A DNA stretch of 64,000 nucleotides, from contig JAUTCR010000025.1 in assembly GCA_030673895.1 (NCBI GenBank), positions 1-64,000 on the forward strand, read 5' to 3'. The DNA is from Verrucomicrobiota bacterium JB023 (lineage in GTDB: Bacteria; Verrucomicrobiota; Verrucomicrobiia; Verrucomicrobiales; Akkermansiaceae). Positions 1 to 7,665 of the stretch are shown in pieces. The stretch's first letter is position 1, and the number at the start of each line of letters is the position of its first letter. A program made the position numbers and the translations under genes. The notes beneath the pieces were generated by a model. That model searched no databases. It had not been told where the DNA came from and worked only from the letters and a program-made list of their open reading frames with translations.

Positions 1-411
1 TATCTCGCCGTCGTCATCGACCTCTGCACCCGTAAGATTGTGGGTTGGAAGCTCGACACCCACATGCGGGCCGAACTGGTCACCGAGGCCATCCTCCATG
101 CCGCCCAAAGTCAAACCATCCGCCCCGGGACGATCTTTCACAGTGACCGCGGGCGCCAATACGGCAGCCGTTGCTTCCGGGATTTTTTGAGCGAAAAAAA
201 GCTCCGCCAAAGTATGTCCGGCCGAGCCAATCCCTACGACAACGCTTGGACAGAATCACTCATCGGCACCCTCAAAGCCGAAGTCCTCCAAGGCGGAAAA
301 TTCGCCGATCTGCCCGATGCCTACACCGAACTATTCGACTACATCGAAAGCTATTACAACCACCACCGCAAACACTCATCGATCGGCTACCAAACACCAG
401 TCGAAATCTAG
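1..411 (+). CDS. IS3-family transposase OrfB, 3' part (runs off the window start)
   Basis: This is the C-terminal part of an IS3-family DDE integrase-type transposase (rve domain), which catalyses excision and insertion of the element. The frame is open from base 1 and ends at TAG 409-411. The first Asp lies in the opening YLAVVIDL. The second is in HSDRG, and the Glu is in NAWTESLIGTLKAE. The C-terminal YYNHHRKHSSIGYQTP is the usual tail of these proteins. An ATG at position 40 is an internal Met, not a true start. The upstream orfA, the rest of orfB and the left inverted repeat lie outside the window. The visible part has no stop or frameshift, so the copy may be intact. It points towards arsR, whose 3' end is only 22 bp away. 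Confidence 0.9.
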   Translation, partial: YLAVVIDLCTRKIVGWKLDTHMRAELVTEAILHAAQSQTIRPGTIFHSDRGRQYGSRCFRDFLSEKKLRQSMSGRANPYDNAWTESLIGTLKAEVLQGGKFADLPDAYTELFDYIESYYNHHRKHSSIGYQTPVEI

Positions 412-433
412 ACCAAATTCTACAAAAACTAAA

Positions 434-772
434 CTAACAGTGGTCCAGAATTCCCTTGCACGTCACTCCATCCTTCTTCCTCTGTGGCAAGCCTTGGCAG
501 CACTCGTCTCTGAGGTATTGAATAAGGTCCTCGAAATGAGAGTAGTTGGGACGACAAACAATCCTACGGCCTAACCTTTCCTGAGAAATGAGTCCGACAT
601 GGGACATCCGAGAAAGGTGATGGGATAAGGTGGAGGCAGGCAAATTTAAGTGTTCCTGAATCTCGCCAACCGTGGCTCCTTCGGCGCCCGATTGGACCAA
701 AAGTCGGAAAGCCGCAAGCCGATGATTGTTACCAAGCTCTGCCAAACTCGCTACCGCATTCTCATGATTCAT
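434..772 (-). CDS. ArsR/SmtB-family metalloregulator
   Basis: A winged-helix repressor of 112 residues, predicted to sense As(III)/Sb(III) or organoarsenicals and to repress the divergent permease. The helix-turn-helix covers roughly residues 33-60 (VGEIQEHLNLPASTLSHHL). A CC pair at residues 91-92 with a further Cys at 105 resembles the C-terminal arsenite site of the AfArsR type. The ATG at 772 is preceded by a good purine-rich ribosome site (GGGAG about 12 nt upstream). The last residues (GILDHC) are encoded in DNA lying next to the IS3 element and may come from its end, so the native C-terminus may be altered. The family is certain. The exact inducer is inference from the Cys pattern and the neighbour. 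Confidence 0.9.
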   Translation of the reverse strand: MNHENAVASLAELGNNHRLAAFRLLVQSGAEGATVGEIQEHLNLPASTLSHHLSRMSHVGLISQERLGRRIVCRPNYSHFEDLIQYLRDECCQGLPQRKKDGVTCKGILDHC

Positions 773-802
773 AGTTGATTTAATCTCCCTTCTTTTATTT
801 CG

Positions 803-871
803 AAATTTCTAGAATAATAGTTTGACGGATCTCGGGCGCAAGCATATTCCGTCGTTACCAAATTTCTAGAA
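803..871. promoter_or_regulatory. Divergent arsR/permease promoters with two ArsR-type operators
   Basis: The 12-mer aaatttctagaa occurs twice, at 803-814 and 860-871, with centres (CT|AG) 57 bp apart. Its core TTTCTAGAA(A) is a palindrome. A plus-strand promoter can be read as TTGACG 822-827 and TATTCC 845-850 (17-bp spacer), so initiation would fall on or just before the second operator. A minus-strand promoter can be read as TTGCGC (plus 836-841) and TATTAT (plus 814-819) with a 16-bp spacer, which puts the first operator at the arsR start site. Each operator thus sits at the start site of one gene, as expected for a repressor controlling both directions. The promoter boxes are my reading; the repeats are seen directly. 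Confidence 0.7.
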
Positions 872-873
872 AA

Positions 874-1878
874 ATGGAATTCACAACCGCGCTCTACATA
901 TTCCTGTTTTTGGCGGTTGAACTCTTGGTGCTTTTTTTGGGAATTAGTCTTCTAGTTGGTGCTTCACAGCGCCACATTTCTCCCGAGACCATCGAATCTC
1001 GTCTAAATGCACGAAGTAAAGCCAGTTGCTTCATGGCGGCTGGACTGGGTTCGCTCACCCCCTACTGCAGTTGCTCGACGATTCCGATGCTGAAAGCGCT
1101 CTTACGAGCTCACGCGGGATTCGGACCAATGATGGTGTTTATCTTCTCCTCGCCGTTACTCAATTCAGTCGTAGTTGTTTTGCTAATAGCGACTTTCGGC
1201 TGGCAATTGACCGCTATTTACGTTCTTGCGGCCTTTCTGCCTTCTCTCGGGGCTCGCTGGCTCTTTTGGGGCCTTAAATTCGCACGCTCTATTATCCGCA
1301 AAGAGTCTGAATCGGAGGAAAAAGACATGGCTACGTCGTGCTGTGCAAGTGCAACGGATAAACCGAGGGACGTGCTCCCCAGACCCGAAGAAGATTCTTG
1401 CAGTGAAAGCCGCCGCCTAGAGGATAAGAGAATCTTCGTAGCGAAGAGAAACTCACGCTATGACGGCCTCTGGAAAGAGAGTTGGGTGGATTTTTGCGAT
1501 GTTTTACCCTATCTTCTTCTCGGTATCGCTGTCGGAAGTATCATTTACGGTTTTGTCCCCACGACATTTCTGGAGAAATACACAGGTTCTGACAATGCCC
1601 TAGCCATTCCTTTTGCCGCTATTATCGGTGTTCCCCTTCACCTCCGAGCGGAGGCTGTCAATCCATTGGTGGCTTCTCTCCTCGCAAAAGGATTCGGAAC
1701 CGGCTCGGTGCTAGCCCTTATCATCGGTAGCGCGGGGGCCAGTCTTACTGAGCTCATCCTTTTGCGTGCATTGTTCGACACAAGATTGCTAATCGCCTTG
1801 GCGTTCGTCATCTTTTCCTTGGCTATCATCGAAGGCTATGTGACTCATTTCTTCTATTCAGGATGGAGACATCCTTAA
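874..1878 (+). CDS. YraQ/ArsP-like permease (arsenical or metal efflux)
   Basis: A polytopic inner-membrane permease of 334 residues in the YraQ/SO_0444 (old DUF318) superfamily that includes the organoarsenical exporter ArsP. The signature TPYCSCSTIPML (residues about 62-73) carries the paired Cys characteristic of the family. About eight hydrophobic segments are seen, with a Cys-containing cytoplasmic loop (SCCAS, DSCSE) near residues 150-175. The second-half repeat reads GVPLHLRAEAVNPLVASLL, where many relatives have a Cys, so the second metal motif is degenerate. The ATG at 874 lies 3 bp after the second operator, so the mRNA leader would be very short and no clear Shine-Dalgarno is seen. 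Divergent arsR argues for arsenic or thiol-reactive metal export. The substrate is not proven. Confidence 0.85.
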   Translation: MEFTTALYIFLFLAVELLVLFLGISLLVGASQRHISPETIESRLNARSKASCFMAAGLGSLTPYCSCSTIPMLKALLRAHAGFGPMMVFIFSSPLLNSVVVVLLIATFGWQLTAIYVLAAFLPSLGARWLFWGLKFARSIIRKESESEEKDMATSCCASATDKPRDVLPRPEEDSCSESRRLEDKRIFVAKRNSRYDGLWKESWVDFCDVLPYLLLGIAVGSIIYGFVPTTFLEKYTGSDNALAIPFAAIIGVPLHLRAEAVNPLVASLLAKGFGTGSVLALIIGSAGASLTELILLRALFDTRLLIALAFVIFSLAIIEGYVTHFFYSGWRHP

Positions 1879-1885
1879 TAATACT

Positions 1886-2314
1886 ATGAATATAGACGAA
1901 TCTAGTGGTGATTGTGATTGTTCGGCGACGGGACAAACAAGTGGTCACTCAGAATTGAACGAAACATTCCCTTCTAAGGGAATTTGGCTCAGTTCTGGAG
2001 CGGCTGTTATCGCACTCGTGAGCGTTGTCGGTTGTTGCGGCCTCCATATTCTCAGCGGAGTCCTTGCTGCCTTCGGCTTAGGATGCAACTTTTTCGCCTC
2101 ACTAAGACCCTTTCGGCCTTCTCTTATTACAGCAACCATAGTGCTCCTGGGTGAACTCACTAGCCTCATCCTATATATTGAGTTTCGGTCTAGCAATTCA
2201 CCGACAAAAACATTCTCCCAAAAAACAAACTATTGGCAATATGAAAAAAATAGAAATGCGCTCCCCTTACGACGAAGTTGGTGGTATTGTCTACTTCGGT
2301 CGGATATTGGATAA
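1886..2314 (+). CDS. Small Cys-rich membrane protein of the ars-like module
   Basis: A 142-residue protein starting 7 bp after the permease, so almost certainly co-transcribed. The N-terminus has Cys in GDCDCSATG. Two hydrophobic segments follow (about residues 32-58 and 68-95). The first contains VVGCCGLHILSG, a vicinal Cys pair inside the membrane reminiscent of MerT-type thiol-metal transporters. I cannot assign it to a named family with confidence. Its last 25 codons overlap the next gene (start 2241) in a different frame, so the C-terminal tail after about residue 118 may be non-native. A role in handling a thiol-reactive metal(loid) with the permease is inference from position and Cys content. 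Confidence 0.65.
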   Translation: MNIDESSGDCDCSATGQTSGHSELNETFPSKGIWLSSGAAVIALVSVVGCCGLHILSGVLAAFGLGCNFFASLRPFRPSLITATIVLLGELTSLILYIEFRSSNSPTKTFSQKTNYWQYEKNRNALPLRRSWWYCLLRSDIG

Positions 2315-2675
2315 AATTCGACTCTATCAAGATGAGCGACTTCCCGAGGATTACCACGAAATGTATGGTGGCGGATTTGATGAGAGAACTTGCGACTTTC
2401 TCGAAGTGAGTTTTCCATCCTTGTCTAATCGTGTTTCAGAAGGGGGCACCGATAAAGAAATTCTCAATTGGTGCTTCTCCATAGGGCGACAACCTACTGC
2501 AGACGAAATCGAAATATGGAATGGATTCTTGAGCAAGCGCGGGTGGCGAGATTCAATGGCTGCCATGATTCGAGAGGAGCTTGCCGCAAGGGGCTGGTCT
2601 GCTCGAACCGACATTAAAACTTTGTTTGATTTTTTTGATGCGGATGAAGGACGACCGCTTCGTTTCATGGACTGA
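2241..2675 (+). CDS. DUF5069 domain protein
   Basis: A cytoplasmic protein of 144 residues matching the DUF5069 family as I know it: MRSPYDEVGGIVYFGRILDK at the start, then DYHE, the pattern W-C-F near the middle, and TLFDFFDADEGR at the end. The family is frequent in Verrucomicrobiota and Planctomycetes and has no established function. An open frame extends upstream to 2151, but that part overlaps the preceding gene and has no family similarity, so I chose the ATG at 2241. Its position at the end of an ArsR-permease operon is unusual and may tie this copy to metal stress, which is inference only. Confidence 0.85.
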   Translation: MKKIEMRSPYDEVGGIVYFGRILDKIRLYQDERLPEDYHEMYGGGFDERTCDFLEVSFPSLSNRVSEGGTDKEILNWCFSIGRQPTADEIEIWNGFLSKRGWRDSMAAMIREELAARGWSARTDIKTLFDFFDADEGRPLRFMD

Positions 2676-2849
2676 AATTCTTTCTGGAGCCCTCCGTTTT
2701 CTGAACCGACGTTTATGAGAATTTTCGACGGGGTTTAAGTCGTCACTTTGCTTCGGAGCGACAGCCGGAGGACGAAACTGAGAGGCTCGGCGAATCGCAA
2801 CTCTCGCCGTGGTCAGGTCTCTCAGCTAGGAATGGGTCGTGAGTCGGGT

Positions 2850-3710
2850 TAGTCCGGGTGGACAAATTAAAAGCTGCTAAAAATCAATGAATACCGGCAC
2901 TCTGTCGCTGGTTTGAAAGGTAAAACGACAGAGATGCCGGACGTGCTCTTTGAGCAGGTAAAAAAATTAACTCGAGGCCGAACATCGTCGAACTAACATT
3001 ATGGAAAAGGGTCGTAAACCGGCCGAACTTTTCAAAACGTTGAGTGGAATCTGGTGGATTTTGAAGACCGGAGCCTATTGGAATTAGCTTCCGCTGTGTT
3101 ATGGGAAGTGGAACAGCGTTTATCGTTTCATCTCCGGTGGGCCAAGAAGTGTATCTTCGAAAGAATGATTGAGCAGACCGAGAGAATGAAAAACCGGGAC
3201 CGATTCAAAATCCTAGATGGGTCTCACGTGAAGGCCCCTCAGGATGCTTGCTACGCCCTGAGAAGCCTTACCGAACAAAGGTTCGGCAAGACCCAGGGCG
3301 GCCGAAACACGAAGCTCCACGCCATGACAAACGGCGGAGGGAGACTATTAGGCCTACGGTTGGTTTCTGGAAATGAACACGAGCTGATTAGCGCTCATGA
3401 ACTTTTGGGAGACGTTCTAGATTCAGTTGTTTTGGCAGACCGGGGATACGACTCGGATTCGTTCCGCAAGCAAGTTCTTAACGATGGCGGGTTGGCTCTT
3501 GTGCCACCAAGAAGAAGACGACTCAGAGCGGTACTATACTTTAAGAAAATCGCAAAGGGGCGCTACGTCTTGGAAAACTTCTTTTGTCGTATCAAGAGGT
3601 ATCGCCGAATTGAAACTCAATACGATCGACGGCCAGATACCTACCTACGGTTCGTATTCCTCGCAGCCTTAATGGATTGCCTCAAATAACCATTTTGTCC
3701 ATCAGGACTA
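2850..3710. mobile_element. Decayed IS5-family (IS427-like) insertion sequence with both terminal repeats
   Basis: Imperfect terminal inverted repeats bound the element: tagtccgggtggacaaa at 2850-2866 and its counterpart tttgtccatcaggacta at 3694-3710 (15 of 17 match). Removing the outer TA from each side leaves an 857-bp element flanked by TA, which fits the short TA target duplications of the IS427 group. Inside, a hairpin-forming repeat (2894-2907 with 2926-2940) precedes the transposase remnant. The transposase carries a stop and frameshifts, so this copy cannot move on its own. Confidence 0.8.
2934..3689 (+). pseudogene. IS5-family DDE transposase, broken by stop and frameshifts
   Basis: From about 3136 (frame of 3054) to TAA 3687-3689 the catalytic half reads cleanly: ILDGSHVKAP, VLADRGYDSD, then ENFFCRIKRYRRIETQYDR, the IS5-family DDE signature. 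The N-terminal part is in another frame: from 3001 the reading is MEKGRKPAELFKTLSGIWWI, then LKTGAYWN, followed by TAG at 3085-3087, then LPLCYGKWNSVYRF. This matches the usual GAPWRDLP/YGKWNSVYRRF block of IS5 transposases, so the stop and a shift near 3130 are real lesions. A still earlier piece (MPDVLFEQVKKL from 2934) is in a third frame and ends at 2996. A GTG start at 3054 is an artefact of the shift. Confidence 0.8.
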
Positions 3711-3739
3711 TTTTTCTAAACAGAATCATTCAGATATTT

Positions 3740-4705
3740 TCATGAGAGTTCGAAGGTATTAATTCCTGTTAATTTAGCGGAAAGATCCCAAAGGCGTAAT
3801 GCATCCTGAGGATTTAGTGCATAATCGCGAACTCCAACAAGAGTATCGGTCCCGTTTGTAGCGCGAACAGCTATATCGCAATCCTCGCAATAAAGCCCTC
3901 CCAATCCGTTGAGTTGTTGAGAGGTTGCCGCCCACACTTGCGTCGCGGCTCCCTGTTGGACAGTCTTGAAGGTGGAGTCCGCTAGGTTTCCAGCCTTATC
4001 AATCCATCCCGCTGCTATCATCTCTTCCTTCTGCAAATGTCGCTGCAACGGAGTAAGTATTTTTCCTGGATGGAGTGCGAAGGCACGCACTCCGCGATCT
4101 CGTCCATATTTGTCACATTGGACCGCAAAAAGAATATTTGCGGTCTTCGCCTGTCCATAAGCCAGCCACTTGTCATAACCTCGCGTAAAGTGGGGATCGT
4201 CCCAACGGATTCCAGAAAGGTGGTGCCCTGCTGAAGAAACCGAAATAATCCGAGCACCGCGCCCTGAAAAGGCAGGCCAAAGAAGATTCGTCAAGACGTA
4301 GTGTCCTAGATGGTTTATGGCAAATTGGGCCTCCCAACCCTGACCAACCCGAGTTTCTGGGCAGGCCATAATTCCAGCGTTATTGATCAACATGTCGATG
4401 CTGCGTTGCGAAGACAGAAAGCGCTGACTGAAGCGGTGAACGCTTCCGAGGTCGGCAAGGTCGAGCGCATCCACTTCGACCGAAGCGATGCCAGAAAGCA
4501 CCTCCTTTGCTATAGAGGGCTGCCGAGCAAGAACTATGACATGAGCGCCAGCCTGGGCCAGAGATCGTGTGGTTTCAAGTCCAAGTCCCGAGTAACCACC
4601 AGTCACTATCGCAAGATTTCCTGATAGATCAACTCCGCGCAGAACATCTTCTGCCGTGCTCCTAAAATTGAACTCTGAGTTAAGTTTTTTCTGAAAGGGG
4701 TTCAT
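3740..4705 (-). CDS. Short-chain dehydrogenase/reductase (SDR)
   Basis: An NAD(P)-dependent oxidoreductase of 321 residues with a Rossmann fold. The cofactor motif TGGYSGLG is at residues 35-42, NNAG at 108-111, the catalytic Ser in SVSSAG (about 155-160), and YxxxK as Y183 and K187. The overall sequence resembles the WW-oxidoreductase/retinol-dehydrogenase-like branch of SDRs common in bacteria. The frame stays open upstream to 4834, but that extension overlaps the SemiSWEET gene, so I start at the ATG of MNPFQKK (4705). The gap to the upstream SemiSWEET gene is 20 bp, so the two are probably one transcript. The substrate cannot be told from sequence. Confidence 0.9.
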   Translation of the reverse strand: MNPFQKKLNSEFNFRSTAEDVLRGVDLSGNLAIVTGGYSGLGLETTRSLAQAGAHVIVLARQPSIAKEVLSGIASVEVDALDLADLGSVHRFSQRFLSSQRSIDMLINNAGIMACPETRVGQGWEAQFAINHLGHYVLTNLLWPAFSGRGARIISVSSAGHHLSGIRWDDPHFTRGYDKWLAYGQAKTANILFAVQCDKYGRDRGVRAFALHPGKILTPLQRHLQKEEMIAAGWIDKAGNLADSTFKTVQQGAATQVWAATSQQLNGLGGLYCEDCDIAVRATNGTDTLVGVRDYALNPQDALRLWDLSAKLTGINTFELS

Positions 4706-4725
4706 AAAGTGGGAGCCGTTTGAGG

Positions 4726-5043
4726 TTATCCGTGGCGGAGTTTTAGAATCAGTATGATCACAGCCAGAAGCACGGTAACAGTATTGGCCAACGTCATCGG
4801 CACAGACCCAATCCCGATCGCATAGATGAGCCAAAGCGTTACTCCCGCTGTGAAGATCACGTACATCCCCAAGGAAATTCCTCTAGTTTCCCGAGTGCGG
4901 ATGGTTTTGACAGCTTGGGGAAGAAAGGCCCCCGTACTAAGTAGTGCGGCGACATAGCCCAAGTAATCGAGCCATTCTGCTCGGTTGGAATTGCTTGCCG
5001 CTGCGATAAGGGCCACTAGGTGAAGAAGGTCAACAGGATTCAC
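4726..5043 (-). CDS. SemiSWEET-type sugar transporter (MtN3/PQ-loop)
   Basis: A 105-residue membrane protein with one triple-helix-bundle repeat, the size and layout of bacterial SemiSWEETs, which work as dimers to move sugars down their gradient. The PQ motif is clear: GAFLPQAVKTIRTRETRGIS at about residues 38-57. Three hydrophobic helices lie near residues 25-45, 58-78 and 82-101. The N-terminal 25 residues are longer than usual, and the native start could be a later codon. It is followed by the SDR gene in the same orientation. Confidence 0.88.
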   Translation of the reverse strand: MNPVDLLHLVALIAAASNSNRAEWLDYLGYVAALLSTGAFLPQAVKTIRTRETRGISLGMYVIFTAGVTLWLIYAIGIGSVPMTLANTVTVLLAVIILILKLRHG

Positions 5044-5146
5044 GAAATGACCCTAACTTGAGAATCCTAAGACCTTCTTTTGAGCCTTTGCTCATTCTGT
5101 CGGATTTTTGCGCAGAAATGGTCGAGTAGGCCTATTTACGGCCATA

Positions 5147-6049
5147 TTAGTCGCGATAACGCGTTGGTGAGACTCCGACCTCTCGCCGGAAAGCCTGAGA
5201 AAAATGGCTCGCGCTACTATATCCAACCTCAAGTCCGATATCAATGATGCTAAGGTTGGTCTCGCGCAGCAAGCGACGCGCTTCAACCATTCGCAGGTGG
5301 ATAAAGTAATGGGATGGTGAGAACCCAGTCGCCTTTTTGAACATCCTGGAAAAATGAAAATCGCTCATCTCCGCTACCCGGGCAAAAGCCGCAAGATCAA
5401 ATTTCTCACTTAGCCGACCTTCCATGAGTTCAGTGACCTTCCGAAGTTTGAAAATTGTAAGTCCGGAGTAATGGCTGAGTGTGTCCGCATGAGGATCGGT
5501 ATAAGTTCGCACCAAGTACACAGCCAAACTTTGCACGATGCCCTGGACGAAGAGCTTACTGGGAGGCTTCCGTGTCGTTAACTCGTCGCGAAGTTGGGCC
5601 ATAATTACTGAAACCACCTGATCCTGATGTCCAGAGATTTCTTGCAGTGGCCGAGTTCGAGCGGTTTTCCCGAATACCTCTCGATAAGCACGCTCAAAGA
5701 GGGGCAGGCTCAAATAGAGATGCATCGGCTCGAATGGCTCCGTACCGACTGCCCGCCAACGGAGTTCATAAGGCGTAGGCGACATCGTGAGTAAAAAGTC
5801 TCCAGCAGAGATTCGATTGGTCTCCCATTTACCCCCTATATCACGTTCGTCGAGAATCACTGTTCCAGAAGTGATCCAGACGAGAACCGGCTCGGCCACG
5901 GCGGGAACAATAACGCTGTCCTCGAATAGTTGGCGTGAAAATATCTGTACAAGGACATCCTTCCAAGCCGGTCCACTGCTGGATGCAATGAGTCGGCCCG
6001 GAAGATGCGCTGCGAGTCCTTCAGCTGAAGTTCGTTCGTGAGCGGCCAT
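5147..6049 (-). CDS. AraC-family transcriptional regulator
   Basis: A 300-residue regulator with an N-terminal cupin-like sensing domain (about residues 25-170) and a C-terminal pair of helix-turn-helix motifs (about 205-300). The second HTH contains LSIIDIGLEVGYSSASHFSQ followed by AFRREVGVSPTRYR, the AraC signature. It may control the SemiSWEET/SDR pair just downstream in the same direction (104 bp away), but no operator is visible. The ligand is unknown. Confidence 0.92.
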   Translation of the reverse strand: MAAHERTSAEGLAAHLPGRLIASSSGPAWKDVLVQIFSRQLFEDSVIVPAVAEPVLVWITSGTVILDERDIGGKWETNRISAGDFLLTMSPTPYELRWRAVGTEPFEPMHLYLSLPLFERAYREVFGKTARTRPLQEISGHQDQVVSVIMAQLRDELTTRKPPSKLFVQGIVQSLAVYLVRTYTDPHADTLSHYSGLTIFKLRKVTELMEGRLSEKFDLAAFARVAEMSDFHFSRMFKKATGFSPSHYFIHLRMVEARRLLRETNLSIIDIGLEVGYSSASHFSQAFRREVGVSPTRYRD

Positions 6050-6134
6050 GGAATTCTACTACGAGTGGTTTAGGATGATGTGGAGGGCCCCGCTTTTGAA
6101 GTGGGCCTCAACGTACGGACAGTAGAGAGTCTAG

Positions 6135-6690
6135 CTAAACGGCAGTGAACATGTCCTCAGAGGTAAACTGGCAGCCTCGGTCGGCAGCGGAAAAGGGTTT
6201 CTTAAGCGCTTCCAGACAGAGACGGGTCTCCATGGTGCTGGAGAGCGACCACCACAGGATCCGGCGCAAATACCAGTCCGTGACCGCGCACAAAAAGGCT
6301 TTGCCATGCGGCATGGGGATTTGCGTAAATCGGCGCACCACTCTTGATCGAGGCTCAACACGGTGAGCTCGCGCAACAGGGAGGGGTCGCTGATGTAAAG
6401 TTTATTTAAGTGACGCCTTTTCCGTAAGCGTTCCTCACTTTCCGTCACTTCCTGATAGGTCCCCGTGGAGCGTGCCGCGAACAAGAACTGGCGCTGTCTT
6501 CTCATGATCAATCTGGGATGGTAGGCTACCAAGAGCTCGATACGCTCCCTCAAAGAGCGAGATTTTTTGATTCTTCCGCAAGTATTTAATCTCACTGTCT
6601 TGCAGGCCGATATAGGCTGGTGTTTTTCCTTCTCGGCTTCCCGGGCCTCTTTGGAGGTCTTCTTTCGCCCTTCATTTAGGGGTATGAGTT
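6135..6690 (-). pseudogene. Remnant of an IS3-family transposase (orfA end and orfB)
   Basis: Two minus frames carry pieces of one IS3-type transposase. The upstream part (about 6595-6340) reads RERIELLVAYHPRLIMRRQR and VTESEERLRKRRHLNKLYI, the usual start of orfB. It then jumps to ELTVLSLDQEWCAD without the central helix-turn-helix block, so an internal deletion has occurred. After a frameshift near 6330-6340 the integrase core reads IPMPHGKAFLCAVTDWYLRR and SSTMETRLCLEALKK, then ADRGCQFTSEDMFTAV, and ends. The region past the second catalytic Asp is missing. Degenerate sequence up to about 6690 looks like the end of orfA. Not functional. Confidence 0.75.
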
Positions 6691-6759
6691 TAGCGTCTTT
6701 CCCGGTTCCTCACTACCAAAATTATCGTTTAATCCCTGGTCCAATTTTCGCGGTCCACC

Positions 6760-7647
6760 TCACTCGCGATTCGACATAAATACAGTAAGTTTTTGGGGAT
6801 TCCGAAGGGCAAAGATTTGATCAATTGTATTCCTTGTCACCGAGAGGCAGAGAGCAACTGCAAGCTGGTTGTTTTGATAGATAAGAACTCCCGGTTGTCC
6901 ATTAAACCATCGGTTTTCAATAATAATACTTGCGCGTGAAGGGACATTTGCGCGCCAAATTTTCAGAAGAAATCCGGAGACAACTTCACGGCCACCCAAC
7001 ACCGCAGGTGCTGTTTCCACTCGGCCTCCTCCATCGGCGTGAAGTTCAACAGAATCTGCCAGAAGTGCCTTCAGATTTTCTAAGTCACCGTCATGCACCG
7101 CCTCAAAAAAAGCTTCGAGCAATTGTCGATGGAGGTCAGGACTTGTGTTAAATCGCGGTCGGTTAATACGCAGAGCCCTTCTGGCACGGGAGGCTGACTT
7201 ACGGCAGGTCGCTTCCGGCTTTCCAATGATGCAAGCGATCTCACCAAAACTATAATTAAAGACATCGTGCAGCAAAAAAGTGGCCCGTTCGGAAGGGGTC
7301 AACCTCTCCATTGCAACCATCAATCCCATAGACACGGAATCGTCAATTTCAGCCTGTGCGTCAGGGGAATACTCATGAAGGTCCAGAAAAGGCTCAGGAA
7401 GCCATACGCCTACATACTTCTCCCTACGAACGCGTGCCGATTTCATCACATCCATCGCCAAGCGGCTGCACACCGTGACCAGCCACCCCCGAGGATTTCT
7501 GATCCCGGAACGATCGGCGGAACACCATTTGATGTTAGTCTCCTGCACAATGTCTTGTGCGTCGGCTAATACCCCACACATCCGGTAGGCGAGGCCTACC
7601 AGCATGGTGCGGTGTATTTCGAACTCCTCTTGGGCAGTAGCTTGCAT
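6760..7647 (-). CDS. ECF41-type RNA polymerase sigma factor with SnoaL-like C-terminal domain
   Basis: A 295-residue extracytoplasmic-function sigma factor. The sigma2 region (about 10-80) and sigma4 region (about 115-165, with LTPSERATFLLHDVF) are followed by a SnoaL/NTF2-like domain (about 175-290) that in ECF41 proteins tunes activity in place of an anti-sigma factor. All three group marks are visible: WLPEP in the linker, DGGGR in the C-terminal domain and NPQKL near the end (consensus NPDKL). It starts 18 bp after the azoreductase stop and is translated after it, suggesting one transcript with azoreductase first. ECF41 factors are typically linked to oxidoreductase or carboxymuconolactone-decarboxylase genes, which fits. 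Confidence 0.93.
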   Translation of the reverse strand: MQATAQEEFEIHRTMLVGLAYRMCGVLADAQDIVQETNIKWCSADRSGIRNPRGWLVTVCSRLAMDVMKSARVRREKYVGVWLPEPFLDLHEYSPDAQAEIDDSVSMGLMVAMERLTPSERATFLLHDVFNYSFGEIACIIGKPEATCRKSASRARRALRINRPRFNTSPDLHRQLLEAFFEAVHDGDLENLKALLADSVELHADGGGRVETAPAVLGGREVVSGFLLKIWRANVPSRASIIIENRWFNGQPGVLIYQNNQLAVALCLSVTRNTIDQIFALRNPQKLTVFMSNRE

Positions 7648-7665
7648 TACCCCACGTTCTCAGCT

